Source: Lolium rigidum
Lineage: Eukaryota; Streptophyta; Magnoliopsida; Poales; Poaceae
Direction: 5' to 3'
Assembly: GCF_022539505.1 (NCBI RefSeq)
Contig: NC_061512.1
Span: 147,295,962-147,359,961 of the forward strand
DNA: 64,000 nucleotides
The number at the start of each line of letters is the position of its first letter. Positions within the stretch are counted from its first letter, which is position 1. Positions 10,618-22,419 of the stretch are shown here, in pieces. Below the pieces are notes generated by a model. That model was not told the DNA's origin. It worked only from the letters and a program-made list of their open reading frames with translations, and ran no database searches. Made by a program: the position numbers and the translations under genes.

Positions 10618-13169
10618 TCAGTGTATGCCAAGAGCCTGCAATCTCCTAACCAAAGACAGAGCTGTCGCATTCTTCCTCTCCCACTCTACCCTGCTCTCCG
10701 TTCTCCGCTCGAACTTCCGCAGCACCTCGTCGTTGCCATCCAGAATGCTCACGATCTTCCTCATGCTCGGCCGCGCCGCCGGGTTCGACCGCGTGCACGC
10801 GATGCCGATCTTAGCCAACCTCACGAGCTCCTGCCGATCGAACATGTCGTCGAGCCGCCTGTCCGCGAGAGCCTCCACGTCACGGTCCTGCTCTTGGCAG
10901 AGCTGCACTTTCCTGACAAGGAGCACCTCCGGCGACCTCACGTCCACCGCCATCGCGCCCGTGACGACCTCGAGAACCACCACCCCGAAGCTGTACACGT
11001 CGGCCATGGTGGTGGCCTCGCCGCTCTCCATGTACTCCGGCGACATGTACCCGAAGATGCCACGCGCCGACCCAGAGGCGGTTGGCACGACCACGTGGTG
11101 GCTGTGCTCGTTTCTTGACAGGAACTCGGCGAGCGCGAAGCTGCCGAGCCGTGGGCTCCGGTCGGGGTCCAGGAACACCGCCGCCGACGTGATGTTGCGG
11201 TGGATGACCTGCTCGTCCCACTCCTCGTGCAGGTACAGCACGGCGGACGCGAGCGCCCTGACGATGCCGTACCGGTGGCGCCACGATAGGGTCTCGGAAT
11301 CGCTGTGCCGGACGAGGAGGTGGTTGCTCAGGAGGTTCCCCGGGGAGTGGTCGTAGACGACGAGCATCTCGCCGTGGTCCGTGCACCAGCCGCGCAGCTG
11401 CACCAGGTTCCGGTGCCGGAGCTTGGCCAGGTTGCAGAGCTCGTTGGCGAACCGTGTGCGCAGCGCCGGGCACGTCTTCATGCCGAGCCGCTTCACGAGG
11501 ACGTGGATCCGGCCGCCGCGGCCGTTGTCGAGGAACCCCTCGTAGCCCGTGCCGAAGTCCAGCTCCGCCACCACCTGCGACTCGGAGAAATCGTTGGTGA
11601 TCGCCACGATCTCCTTGTACGATATCTCGCGCGGGGTATCCACGTTCGGGACGGCCACCACTGGCCGCGGCGACAACGATGATCGCTGGCTGTTGCCGCT
11701 CCGGTCTGGACCCGAGCCGCCGCCGGACAGCGTCTTATTGCCGTCTTCTGCGGTGAGGTAGATGGTGGTTCCAGCCGCCGTGGCGTACACGGGCTTCATC
11801 GGCGAGGAGGCAGGGGAGGCTGTGCTGTTCGTGCCGACGATGGTAGTGGACGTACCCGAGTCGTCGGAAGAGGAAGAAGTGAGAGAGATGTACTTTGGAT
11901 GAGCTACGAAGGACGGAAGCGGCGGGAGGTCGCCGGAGGAGCTGCCGGAGATGTTCTCCACCACCCACTTCATGGTCGGACGAGACCTCGGGTCATGCAT
12001 GGAGCAGAGGAGGCCGAGGTGGATGAACCGAACCATGTCGAACATGCCGCCTTCCGGGAGCTTACGGTCGCCCGCGTTCAGGAGTTTCCCCTCGTCGGAC
12101 AGGCGCCGCACCCAGTCCAGCATGAAGATTTGGTCGTCGGGGTACGCCAGGTCGACCGCCCGGCGTCCGGTGGCCACCTCCAGGAGCACGATGCCGAAGC
12201 TGAACACGTCGGACTTGGCCGTCGCGCCGCCCCTGGGCTGGAAGCTCTCCGGCGGGAGGTACCCGATGGTGCCGCCGATCCTGCTGGTGTCGATGAGCCG
12301 GAACTGGTAGTTGGCCGACGAGGAGAAGGACGACGTGGAGCGCACGGAAGGCGTCGACGGCAGCAGCTCGATCTTTTGGTCGATGGTGGGGCGTCCTCGA
12401 CGGCGTGCTCGAGCCAGCGCGCGAGGCCGAAGTCCCCGAGGCGCGCGTTGTACTCGGAGTCGAGCATGACGTTGCTGGTCTTGACGTCGCGGTGGATGAT
12501 CTGCGTGTCGAGCTGCTCGTGCAGGTAGAGCAGCGCGGCGGCGAGCCCCGCGACTATGCGGCGTCGGCGGTCCCAGCCGAGCGGCGCCGCGGGGGCTGCC
12601 GAGGGCGAGAAGAGGAGGCGGTCGAGGCTGCGGTTGGGCATGTAGTCGTAGACGAGCAGCAGCTCCTCGCCGTCCCGCACGCACCAGCCGCGGAGGCGCA
12701 GGAGGTTGCGGTGCCGCAGGCGGGCCACGGCGGCCAGCTCGGCGAGGAAGGACTTGTCGAAGCGGTCGACGCCGACGCTGGCGACGCACTTGACGGCCAC
12801 GGTGGTGCCGTCGCTGGGCAGCACGGCGCGGTAGACGCGGCCGAACCCGCCGCTGCCGAGGACCTCGTCGGCGCTGAAGCCGCTGGTGCCGATGTAGAGC
12901 TCCGAGTAGCTGAACACCCTGGGCCCCGCTGCGCCCTTGATCTTCCTCGCGCCGAGCTCGTACACGCCGTCCATGTCCTCGAAGCCGGTGGTTACTGACC
13001 GGGAGTCGTGGCAGCCGCAGCCGCGGAGGCAGGACAGCGCGCGGCCGACCTTGCCCCGGACGTAAGATCCCAGCTTTTGCCGAGGATGACGTTGGACGTT
13101 GTCATGAGAAGCCACGAGGAGCTCGTCCCCGTCCATGGGCAGCACGAAGCATAGCCGGCGAAGCGACAT
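10618..13169 (-). CDS. Double-kinase receptor-like protein kinase (S.2 type), single-base frameshift
   Basis: Serine/threonine receptor-like kinase similar to plant 'receptor like protein kinase S.2', recognised from the N-terminus (RRLCFVLP) and FSYSELYIGTSGF. Kinase 1 has its glycine loop at residues 105-112 (GSGGFGRVY), lysine K127 (VAVK), HRD at 226-228 and DFG at 246-248. The frame then breaks at a four-G run (12388-12391); one extra base there joins it to the second frame, which continues through TIDQKIELL, GGTIGYLPPESF and DVFSFGIVLLEVATG. Kinase 2 (about 11625-10730) has HRN in place of HRD and LGSFAL in place of DFG, so it is probably a pseudokinase. No signal peptide, lectin domain or membrane helix is evident. 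Joined length is about 850 residues, matching the family, so a sequencing error or a very recent mutation is likelier than an old pseudogene. The gene is intronless as read. The start is the first ATG in frame. Confidence 0.88.
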
Positions 13170-13780
13170 GGCCGGTGGTGGTGGTAATCAGTAGTTGGCG
13201 TCAAGGTGGAAGATGCTACGTAGGTGTCGGGGATGTTGTTAGCTGATGGATCGGCATAATTAGCAAGTGGTGGCCGCGCGCGTGGGGGAGTTTAAAGTTG
13301 GGGAGGGAGCTGAGCGGTGGAGGTCGGGATCAATGGGGGGAATGGGGCCGGAGTGCGCGCGTGGCGGTGGGGGGCAGGGCAGGTAGGAGAAGATAGGAAG
13401 GCGACGCAAGATGACAAGGAGTCGGATGGGTTTTAGGCCGGCGATAGCCGATAGTGTGTGAAGGCGAAGCAGTTTGGCTAAGCTAAGGGTTAAGGGTGGT
13501 GGCAAGCAGCTAGCAAGCTATAGCTCATGGTGCCATGGTGGGTGGCTCACTCGGTTGACTTGGATGGCAGCTGGAGATGGTGGGCACTCGATGAAAGCGA
13601 AGGGTTACGCACGATTCAGGTGGAATTGGGCAGATAAGAGATTTGTTTTCACCGTATTTTCACATGGTTTTGGTGGAGGAATGCCGTCGGGTGATGTCAC
13701 GGACCAAGGTGGGAGACAACACACGTCTCCTACGTTATGATCAAGCCTGTTTTCTGGTTATTTGTGTTCACATGTGCAAT
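13170..13780. promoter_or_regulatory. Upstream region of the receptor-like kinase
   Basis: No gene. Read towards the kinase (minus strand) it is GC-rich and pyrimidine-rich near the start codon, with TTTAAA at 13289-13294 as the only TATA-like site, about 120 bp upstream of the ATG. The promoter role is inferred from position only. Confidence 0.35.
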
Positions 13781-13787
13781 TATTTAC

Positions 13788-13988
13788 TCCCTCAATTCTA
13801 AATTAACCCAAGATCAAGCTAACATCCTCCGTCAAATTCTCTAGATCTGCTCAAATTTATAGAAAAATATATGAACATCTACACCGTCAAATATATAGTA
13901 CTCTCCCCCTTAAAGAGTATGCAAATATATTTCACGAAGAATCTAATAAAAGAATTTGGTGTTATAGGTGCTCATATGTTTTTCTACA
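13788..13988. repeat. Partial Stowaway-like MITE
   Basis: It begins TACTCCCTCAATTCTAAATT, the usual start of Stowaway elements, but has no matching right terminal repeat before the next MITE starts at 13991. Confidence 0.4.
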
Positions 13989-13990
13989 TA

Positions 13991-14237
13991 CTCCCTCCTG
14001 CCAATTTTATGTTGTGCATAATTTTCCGTGCAAGTTAAACTGTGCAAACTTTGACCAAGAATATAGATAATAATACAAAGATCTACCATGTCAAATGCAT
14101 ATAATATGAAAATCTATTTCATAAAAAATTTAAAAATATTATTATTTTATTGTATATGTTTATATTTTTATAATATAGATGATTAAACTTTGCCAAGTTT
14201 GACTTTAACCAAAGCTTATATGCAACATAGGAGGGAG
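13991..14237. mobile_element. Stowaway (Tc1/mariner) MITE
   Basis: Termini CTCCCTCC (13991) and GGAGGGAG (to 14237), each flanked by TA (13989-13990 and 14238-14239). The inverted similarity extends inwards (CCAATTTTATGTTG against CAACATAGG). It is 247 bp, AT-rich and non-coding, all typical of Stowaway. Confidence 0.9.
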
Positions 14238-14239
14238 TA

Positions 14240-15190
14240 TCAGCTCAAACTTAAAGAGGTCTGCCTTCTTAATTACTGATGGACAATGGGTAGGACACAA
14301 CCATTCAGAGAGTAGGTTGATGTGCTGATGCATTTTGCGATGAACCCCTCTAGTGTCCGCAATACGGGCATTGCAGGAAGATTGACCAATGGGGAAGGAA
14401 GAGTGGACAAACGATGACCTTGATTTCAACCAATGTGTTGGTCATCTTGCCCCCACTCGCTGCGGGGCGCTGGGTTCATGTTTTCCCTTTCATTTCACTA
14501 CTCTGTCTGCCATGTTTCTTTGGTTGCTACAAGGAGAGTAGGCTTAGGGTCGAGGGGATATCACCTCATGTTGACAACAATGCGATCTAGAATAATATAA
14601 GGTATTTCAATAGCATTCAATAGAGCCAAATTGATCCTCAAAGTGTTACCCAAAAATAAAAGTTGACTCTGATAGTCACCGGAGCCTCCTAATTTTTCTT
14701 CCCCTCTTCTTTTTCTTGAGAAATACCTAGTACAAATGCACACACATATACATGGGCACACATTCATGGAGCGTATACATAAGAATGAAAATGGTGTCGC
14801 GGAGCATCGAGATTGACTAACATGCTCCTTATTATCTCGGTGGAGTGAACTTATATGTAATCAAGACTTCCGATTCAAAGAACAAAAGTATGGCCCCTTT
14901 GGTTCAAAAACAATTCAGTCGGATTTTGGAGGACTGGAATCCTAAGGATTTCCTATTGCTTTTCCGATTTTGTAGAATTGGGTCTTATAAGAAATAAGAA
15001 ATATAATTAAGAATTTATGTATACTGCAATCGTAGAAAAGTTTGCAGCCATTCGAGTCTCTTGGAAGGAATAATTTTGTGTTCGTATGACCTAATCAAAT
15101 AAAAAAAAACTACTAGATTTATAGTTGATGATGATATTGCAATCCTCCATTTTTCTTATTATTGCGTTATTCACCGGAAAACCAAAACTG
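14240..15190. other. Unassigned AT-rich intergenic sequence
   Basis: No gene seen. GGCCCCTTTGGTTC near 14893 followed by GGAATCCTAAGGATTTCC resembles a terminus of a grass DNA transposon, but no partner end was found. Short frames at 14205-14429 and 14561-14767 (minus) have no recognisable content. Confidence 0.35.
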
Positions 15191-15191
15191 A

Positions 15192-15560
15192 TCATGGGTG
15201 CATATGCACCTGGTATGTATAAAACATATTTCAAAAAGTAAAAAAATTTAGGAAAAAAATTTAGCATGTAGAGGGACATGTTCTTTGTGTACACATAAAG
15301 TTTCACGTAAAACCAACAATTTTTGTACCATATGTAAAAAAGACAAATAATGCCTCGAGAAATAGACTATTTTAACACCAAAATTTTGTCTTTTTAGTAC
15401 AGGGCATAAAACATATCGGTTTTTGCTGAAACAACTTTGTGAACATGTAACATGTCAAGGTATACACGAGGCATTTTTGTTTTTATTTTTTAACATTTGA
15501 AAATATGTTTAATATGCATTTCAAATAAAGGGTGCATATGCATCCGGGTGCAGAAACACA
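15192..15560. repeat. MITE-like element with palindromic ends
   Basis: GGGTGCATATGCACC at about 15196 and GGGTGCATATGCATCC at about 15531 bracket a non-coding AT-rich interval of about 330 bp. Each is itself a near-palindrome around GCATATGC, so direct and inverted readings are both possible. No clear target-site duplication, so the boundaries are approximate. Confidence 0.45.
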
Positions 15561-15567
15561 TTCACCT

Positions 15568-15739
15568 ACTACTCCCCTCCGTCCAAGAGTAAAGCATACT
15601 TCTAGTTTTGTGCTAAATCAAATATTTAGAAATTTGATTTACTTTTTTAGAAAATAGTAGCAACAGTAATTGTCGTATTTTCCTACAAAGTTGCTCAAAA
15701 ATTTAAATATTTAAGCTAGAAACATATTTATTTATGGAC
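15568..15739. repeat. Degenerate Stowaway-like MITE
   Basis: The left end CTACTCCCCTCCGTCCA (about 15567) and right end TGGACGTAGAAAGTAG (about 15734-15749) are imperfect inverted repeats with the Stowaway core CTCCGTCC. Non-coding and AT-rich inside. Confidence 0.5.
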
Positions 15740-15924
15740 GTAGAAAGTAGCATAGATGAATGCAATGCTCCCGTATTGTCATCCCATCACATGTCTTGAG
15801 AGGAATGATATGATGATTCGGATATACAAGCGGCTCCATTTATTGCATAATGTCTCCATCTATAAATTGATGTTTAAGATTTGTTTAAATTTGGATGTAT
15901 TACGCACATATCTAGACACTATTT

Positions 15925-17325
15925 TTTTCGATAAAGGGAATATATTAATATCGAGAGATACCAATTACACCAACGCACCACCCTAATGGCACTACGGATG
16001 CACACAACCAAAAAACTAAAAGAAAACTAAGAAATAAAAGTCCCGCTACAGTATCACGGATCTAACAACAGCAATACATCCATCACCATGACAACACCTG
16101 AATTGCAGACTCTCCAAAAAACGACGCCTCCAAGAAGGGAACAGTGCTCCAACACCGTCGTCGCCCGATCAAAGATCTTAGGTTTTCACCCTGAAGATAG
16201 TCCCCACTCTCAAAACAATGCCTCCACCAAGGTCACTGCCAGGCACAACCAGTTAAGGCCAGACCTTGGATTTTCACCCTGAAAGGTAGGACTCTGCGCT
16301 TCACATGTGTTGTCGCCCCCACTTTCATACCGTTGTTGTGAAGCCCGGACACCAAGCAAGCCCCTCAACAGCGCGGAGACTTGAACCTCCCTTAGATAGT
16401 CCTCCCCTCCGGCCTTCATGAAATTCTCTTCTTCCGACTTTCATCATGGATCTATAGTCACTTGATGTCAACACAGAAAAAGAGCTTCGCGCCGCTCCCT
16501 ACGAACCAAACGGTCGGAATAAACGCATGGGTGCGCACGACCGAATACCTCCGATCCAAGCAAACTCCGGGCAAAGCACCGTTACATTCTCCGGTGGAGC
16601 CTTCCGAACTCAACCCTCCGGCCGGATCACGAGTCCAGGCCTCCGGTAGGTCCTCCTCTTCACGCAAGAGAGGCCCTAGGACCGCTGCCTTTATTCAGGT
16701 CGGACCCCCACGTCGGCGACCATCCCGGGCTGGCCAACCCAACCCTCCACCGGCGACACCATCGCCGGCTTCCATGCACCTCCATCTCACCGCCGGCTGG
16801 CGATGATAGATCAAAAATCCACCACCACCAACCGCAGGCCGACCCTCTCCGGCGAAGAAGAGGCCACCTCCTCCGTCAAACCCAAGGCTGCTGCCCCGGG
16901 CGCCCTCGTGTCGCGGAAGATGCCCGAGATCGCCTCCACGCACCAACGAGAGGCGGGGGTGGATGGCATGGCGCAGACCGAGGGTCTGGCCGCCGCCCAC
17001 CACCAACCCCCGCCGGAGTGCTGCGGGAAGCCGACGAGAAGAGGGAGACCGCAGCGCCGCCCATCCCACCCGCGCCGACCGGTCCGCCAGGGGACAGCCG
17101 ACGGGAGGAGGGCCGCCGTCGCCCATCCCATGCGCGTCTGCTCCGCCAAGCATCGAGGAGGTGGGGATCCGGCCGCCGATCTGCACGCGGCGACGAGGAA
17201 GGGCCCCCGCCGCTGCCACGCCCCGAGGGACTTTGCCCCCGGCGGCGCTACCGGCGGCGGCGGCGGCGGAGGGTGGGGTGCGGGAGGGTTAGGGTTGGGG
17301 GCGGAGGGTTGGGGGCCGAGCACCC
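15925..17325 (-). mobile_element. GC-rich polyadenylated retroposon with 15-bp TSD
   Basis: ATCTAGACACTATTT occurs exactly at 15910-15924 and 17326-17340. The left junction is a T run, that is a poly(A) tail when read on the minus strand (...CCTTTATCGAAAAAAA). A 3' poly(A) and a long exact duplication are the marks of LINE-driven retroposition. The 5' half (16450-17300) is strongly GC-rich with Pro/Arg/Gly-rich frames on both strands that look compositional, not coding. No RT, RNase H or tRNA/5S-type promoter was recognised, so it may be a truncated LINE derivative or a retroposed transcript. Confidence 0.8.
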
Positions 17326-17340
17326 ATCTAGACACTATTT

Positions 17341-19085
17341 ACTGATTAGATTCATTCAAACTTAGACAAACTCCCGACAAGTTTAATGGGACCGAGGGTG
17401 TACTAAAAACATGCAGTGTCAAAGCCTGTACTCAAAACTTTGAGACAACAACCTTTCTAAATTCTAATTAAGGGGAGTTGGTGTCCCAAAGTTTTCTTCT
17501 TCATCCGGAAAACAAGAAGAAATCGGCGAGACCGGTTCAGGGTTTGCAGCGGGGGCGAACGGAGGAAAACTTATCTGAGATTTCACACTCAAAACGGCCG
17601 CGATACACAACTGCTTTTCCTCGTCTGCAGGCCATACGACATGGGCACCGACTGAATAATGGACAACGGCGTACAGACTCGAGACGATGGACCCGGTCAT
17701 GGTCGCCGTGCAGCTACGTACGCCTGGCGTCCGCAAGCCGTATAAATAGTCCGCCGCCGTCATCGCCGACTCAACCCAACTTCTACTTCATGGATCTGTT
17801 TGTTTGTTGTTGGCGTAACGCTTTCGTCCAATTTAAGGACCTAACATGCGCACTGACGCACGAACACATGAAGCAGTAGGCATTTTAAAATTTTCGTTGC
17901 TGTGCGTAATCGTCGCACCAATTCCTGGTTCCATTCCATGGTGGAGATCTATTGCTTCCTGTACTGGAAGGAGAGTTCTGGAGTAACTTGACCAAAAAAC
18001 GGGTTTCAACCGGAATAACAGAGCATGGTACGCCATACACACAAGCCTTAACCCAAACGAAGGTTGAAACTTCCATTCCAGGAAAAAAAAATGTAATTCA
18101 CACATGAAGTTCTCGCTCGAGTACACAACTTCCAACTAGTAATACTATTCGAATGCCTTGAAATATACGAAAAATCAACTACTAACTTCAGCAAAAGGGG
18201 GTTTCCATCTTCAAAGAGGCTGCTTTGGGCCTTCTGGAAATCCCAAATTTCAGGATGGCAAATTCGGGACAAGAAATTCCAGGTGCTTGAAAATGACACC
18301 TGAAAGTGCATCATAATATACGATTCCCGACAGTTCGGGTTTGGGATCGGGAATTCTTGAATATCCCGAAGTTAGATAGTGAACAGAAAAAATAATGACA
18401 TCAAGAAGCAGTGTTTTAGCAGCGTCCGTCAATCGACACGACGGTCGCCGGAGGTGCAGATTGCCGGTCGATCTCCACAATAAGGTGAGGAGGACCGAGG
18501 CGGAGGCGTCCTGTTGAGCATGGAGGATGACGGGAAGGTGTCGACGAGGAGATGACAACATCGAGGGAGCTAAGCGAGCCAATTCGGCGGGAGAGTCGTG
18601 ACTCTCACACAAGGAGGCACCCCCACTCCTCGTCCAGGTCACAGCGGGATGATCCCCGCATGTACCAAACCAATCGGCCACAGTCCCATCGTGTTCCTAG
18701 ATTCGTCTCGCTGTGGTGAGGTAGTGGAAGGTGAAGACGGGGAGTGGGGAGGTTTGGGGCCGACGAAGAGTGGGGAGATTGGAGGAGAGGTTGTGTGCAC
18801 TTGTGGTATTCTAGGGTTACTCCACCCGGTCCACTTGGGCTGGGCTTAGGGCATCTAGGCATTCTAAATTGTAATTGTTAATGGGCTCCTCAGGATATTC
18901 GGGTGCCAAGACTACATGTCCAAAATTCTTGAAATAAATTCGGGAATTCGAAAAACATTCCCTAATAGATGCTTGGGTTTTTATGGTTTGGGATATACAG
19001 GCTCATGATTGGGAATTTCGGGTTTGGGATTCAGGATTCGGGTACCGTGCTATAATTGGTATATACATAGAAAACCCTTTTCGAA
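17341..19085. other. Unassigned, with an isolated TATA-like site and repeated GGGAATTC/TTTGGGAT motifs
   Basis: TATAAATAG at about 17740 is followed 40-50 bp later by ATG (17791), but the frame is short and unrecognised. Between 18250 and 19060 the motifs CGGGAATTC and TTTGGGAT recur on both sides of a GC-richer core (18420-18860), suggesting an old element with related flanks. No domain was identified. Confidence 0.3.
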
Positions 19086-19268
19086 AATAATAGTACTCCA
19101 TCGGACTCTGAATACTTGTTTCAGGTTCAATTAGATTCTCTTGTGCGCTAGTGTTTGTCATCACTAGGTGGTCCAATGATCTCTTTGTAATTTTTATTAC
19201 TTTTAGACCTCTTTGTACCGTTGATGATGATTATTAATAGATTGGTTGAATTTTCAAAAAAAAAAAAC
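19086..19268 (+). mobile_element. LINE 3' end fragment
   Basis: The stretch closes with TTTGTACCGTTGATGATGAT then TATTAATAGATTGGTTGAA, TTTTC and an A run (about 19257-19268), the usual form of a plant LINE 3' terminus. It is strongly 5'-truncated, no coding remains, and the left boundary is approximate. Confidence 0.45.
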
Positions 19269-20086
19269 CACAGTGTTGATGCCCAGGCACCATGGTGCCC
19301 AATTGGGGTTCCTATATTTTTCGAAATGTGGGAGGAACCCTTCCGATGTTCATCTATCAAATTGAAGAAGTCATAAGCATCTTATCATATATCTAGGCAT
19401 CAAGTTCGGAATTGCATAACCATATCCGTGGGTTCGTTCAAACCAGACATGAATGCTTTAAATTGGATTTCGTAAGCTGATATAGTGTGAAAATTATCTT
19501 TTATGTTTACATCTCTAAATGTATGGGAGCCCTTTAACGATATAGGAATTGAGCATTTAGGGATTAGAGGTGAGGTAGATTTTTTTAGACTTCTTAAAAT
19601 GCTCATAGATTTTTTGAGTGAGGGCTTGTGCTTCCATATGCTCTAAATTTCAAATAGTGTAAACTTTCGAAGATGTATCGTGTCCTTCTGTTTCACTTAG
19701 GAAAACATTTCAGTTTTAGGGATCTACGGAAGCACAAGCCCAGCTTTGAGTGAACAACCCAACTTTGTTGATAAAATAACGAAAATTATATTAGATCAAA
19801 GAAAAGAAAAGACACCCAAAAAACAAGGTTCTTTCGTAAAACTGAAGTTACATTGAAAAATTGAAGCCATCGTCTCGAACTTCACCTTTTGCATCTTGAT
19901 GTTCTCCAAAACTCCAGTAAAATGGCTAAAGGCTAAACCTGCACTACCAGGACTAACGTCAATCCTTTTCCAATGTCGCTTGAATCGCCAAACCAAATAG
20001 TTGAGCACTTATAAATTATAATAACTGAACGCATTGTGCACAAGGACACATACACCCCCTGCAAGGTAAGTTGCCAAACTGACGAT
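19269..20086. other. Unassigned intergenic sequence
   Basis: No gene, repeat boundary or RNA gene could be supported. Only short minus-strand frames (19400-19606, 19796-20008) without recognisable motifs. Confidence 0.3.
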
Positions 20087-20771
20087 CGTCGTTTTTTTAG
20101 AGAACATCGTAGCTTTATTGATTAACACACATCAATACAAAGTTCTTTCCGGATAGCGACGGTAAAACATGAAAAGAGAAAATACAAAGAGTAGTCTCAC
20201 TACTACGAGCTAACAGATGTGATGCGACATTATTTTTCCGACTAGTATGCTTGAAAGAAACAGTAGAGAACTCATTAGCCAGGCTTTTGATGTCGCCCAC
20301 CACAATTCCTAAAGTGGAACGATCATTCTCAGATGATAGGATACGTTGAATCAACGAGAGACAGTCTGACATCAGAATGATCTTCTGAAAACCCTTATCC
20401 CTCGTAATCGACAGAGCTTGCCGGACTGCAACAGCCTCTGCCATTTCTGGTGCAGTAATGCCATCCACTCCTTCATTGCATGCAAGAAGAACGGAACCAG
20501 TGTGATCCCTCACCACTGCACCCCAACCCATCCGATGCTCGGCTTGGAAGACAGCTGCATCAACATTAACACATACCTGACCGAACGGTGGTGGAATCCA
20601 TTTTGGAGCTGTCGTGGACTCACATCTGCTGACTGTCGAAGGTTTGTAGCAATGCTGAACAATGTTCTCCACGTATGCCTTGATCTTGCTGGCAATTTCT
20701 CCCACGGTTCTTTCCGAGTGGAGTGGGAAAAATCTTAGATAGAGTATGAGTATTGTTTTAGAACCAAGCAC
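20087..20771 (-). pseudogene. LINE fragment: C-terminal RNase H domain (RVT_3-like)
   Basis: A 218-aa frame (20771-20115, minus) carries an RNase H-like domain from about residue 60 to 190. It has CVNVDAAVF (first Asp), EMAEAVAVRQAL (Glu) and ILMSDCLSLI (second Asp), followed by RKNNVASHLLA where a basic/Asn-rich final motif is expected. In plants this domain closes the ORF2 of L1-like LINEs. About 30 bp past the stop, the minus strand reads AATAAAG and then a poly(A) run (20099-20093), so this is a 5'-truncated LINE 3' end. It encodes no RT and is not functional alone. No TSD was identified. Confidence 0.75.
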
Positions 20772-20967
20772 ATACGAAGTTAAGATTCAGCCGAACAGGC
20801 CCACCTCATGTACGCTGGAGGGAAGCACAGCTAACGGGCTCACCAGCCTCACATGACTGAAACAAGGCCTACTAGTCGTGGGCCAAATCTTCAAAACATG
20901 CAGCATGCAGTCAGGGGTTTTGCGAGTTCTCAACGAAAAAAAGAAGGAAACAAACATAGGGGATTTA

Positions 20968-22277
20968 CTAGGACGAAACCCGTGCTTCGCTACGGAGCAA
21001 GTATTTGCTCTGGACCGGCAATAACCACATCTTAACCATTTTGTCACATCGAGAGTCATTGCTACTGGTTCACTCGTAGCTGGATTATTAAGCTAATGCG
21101 CATCTGAAATGCCGCACTTGGTATAACACTAATTTCTGGCCCCCAACGTCCTTCTGGATTTGTAACATTTCTTTTTACTCCCTCTATCTAGATACATTCT
21201 AATTTCAACAAATCTAAAATATCTTTTCATAAGTGGAGAGAATATTAATTTTCAGACAAATAGAAACAAAGTGTCACCCATATAGTTGTGGATTATCATC
21301 AAGATATTATACCTACTATAATATCATTTTGCCTTATAAGACTGCATAGCGTTGTTCTAATGTAGCGAATTTAGATCTTAGGTAACTCATCAGTTGACCA
21401 TTTACACAACTGGAATTGGAGTTGGAGAGCAGTGACATCTGCGCAATTATCCATTCTATGAATATCATTGGATATGTCAAAAAAAAAAGTGGAGGGAATT
21501 ATTCCTATTTGGGAAATTGGTTTTTACCTTGCGTGGAATCTGCTGGAGAGCTGCATTGCGAGCAGCCGGGCCAACACAGCGGGGAGAATAGATCAGCTCT
21601 GCAGGGCGGAGCAGCTCCATCACGACCGACCACGAATTAGATAAGCTACTCGCGGCGGTAGTAGTAGGAAAAGTTGTCTGCCTCCGCTCCAGGTCGGGAG
21701 GGTGGATCACCGCGAGCTTTGATCCAGCGATGGTTGGTGGAGGCGACGGAGACGGCCTCGCCATCCTTAGTCGAGCCTGTGCGAAAACAGCCTCATGTCT
21801 GTGCTGCTGAATCGTGTAAGCAGGTGGCCACCAGATCGATCTGGCGGCAGCCGACGGGCCGACGCATCTAGTCCTCCTCCCATTCAAATCGACAAGTAGG
21901 AGCTCCACGGTGCTCGATGCACCGCGAACCTCGACCACATCCTGAAGCCTGGAGCCGATCTTGCCGATTCAGCGGCGACAAGAACATTCCGTGGAGTCCA
22001 CGGACGTTGGCGCCGGCTTGAGTACCCTCGCTGAGAGATTGGAGGAGAGGGATGCTCGTTCCCTGACTACATGAGGAGGGCCATCGGGAGGTGCGATTTG
22101 GCCAGGCCCACGAGGAGACGAAGGACGGACAACCGGACTCTGCTTCCGCGACGAATCGAACCGGTACGGTGGCATTGGTGCGTTATATGTAAATTGGTGG
22201 GAGGGTAAAACAGTCCTAAAAAAACGTTGATGAAACTTTTTGGCAGAAACATTAACTCTTTTATTATTAGATATAGA
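20968..22277 (-). mobile_element. Non-autonomous Helitron
   Basis: On the minus strand it begins TCTATATCTAATAATAAAAG (from 22277, preceded by A) and ends CTAG (20971-20968) followed by T. A hairpin CCGT-(8)-ACGG (20995-20980) lies 8 bases before CTAG. The 1310 bp contain no helicase or Rep motif. A partial Stowaway-like start (TACTCCCTCTATCTAGATAC, about 21177) is embedded. The GC-rich frame 21477-21938 (minus) was not recognised and could be captured gene sequence. The first bases resemble those of the Helitron at 9013-10520, consistent with related families. Confidence 0.8.
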
Positions 22278-22419
22278 TACGGGAGACTGGACCATCAACT
22301 TTGACCGGAACTGAGTATTCGCCGGGCAGGGGGACACGGACACTTGCATGTGCGTGGTGTATAGTATAGCTTGTCCTGAAGTATACTCCTTACACAAGCT
22401 GCGATCTAAATAGACCGTT

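Noticed and set aside
10450..12998. Plus-strand frames of 197-250 aa across the kinase gene
   Set aside because: They are antisense shadows of the GC-rich kinase coding sequence with low-complexity His/Arg/Ala content.
14889..14990. GGCCCCTTTGGTTC... resembling the end of a hAT- or Mutator-like MITE
   Set aside because: No inverted partner or target-site duplication could be found.
16695..17345. Overlapping long frames on both strands (up to 180 aa) rich in Pro, Arg and Gly
   Set aside because: They lie in the GC-rich body of a retroposon, are open in several frames at once and contain no domain; base composition explains them.
17735..17880. TATAAATAG followed by an ATG, looking like a small gene
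   Set aside because: The frame is about 30 residues from that ATG, has no similarity that I recognise and no continuation with splice signals; kept only as a note.
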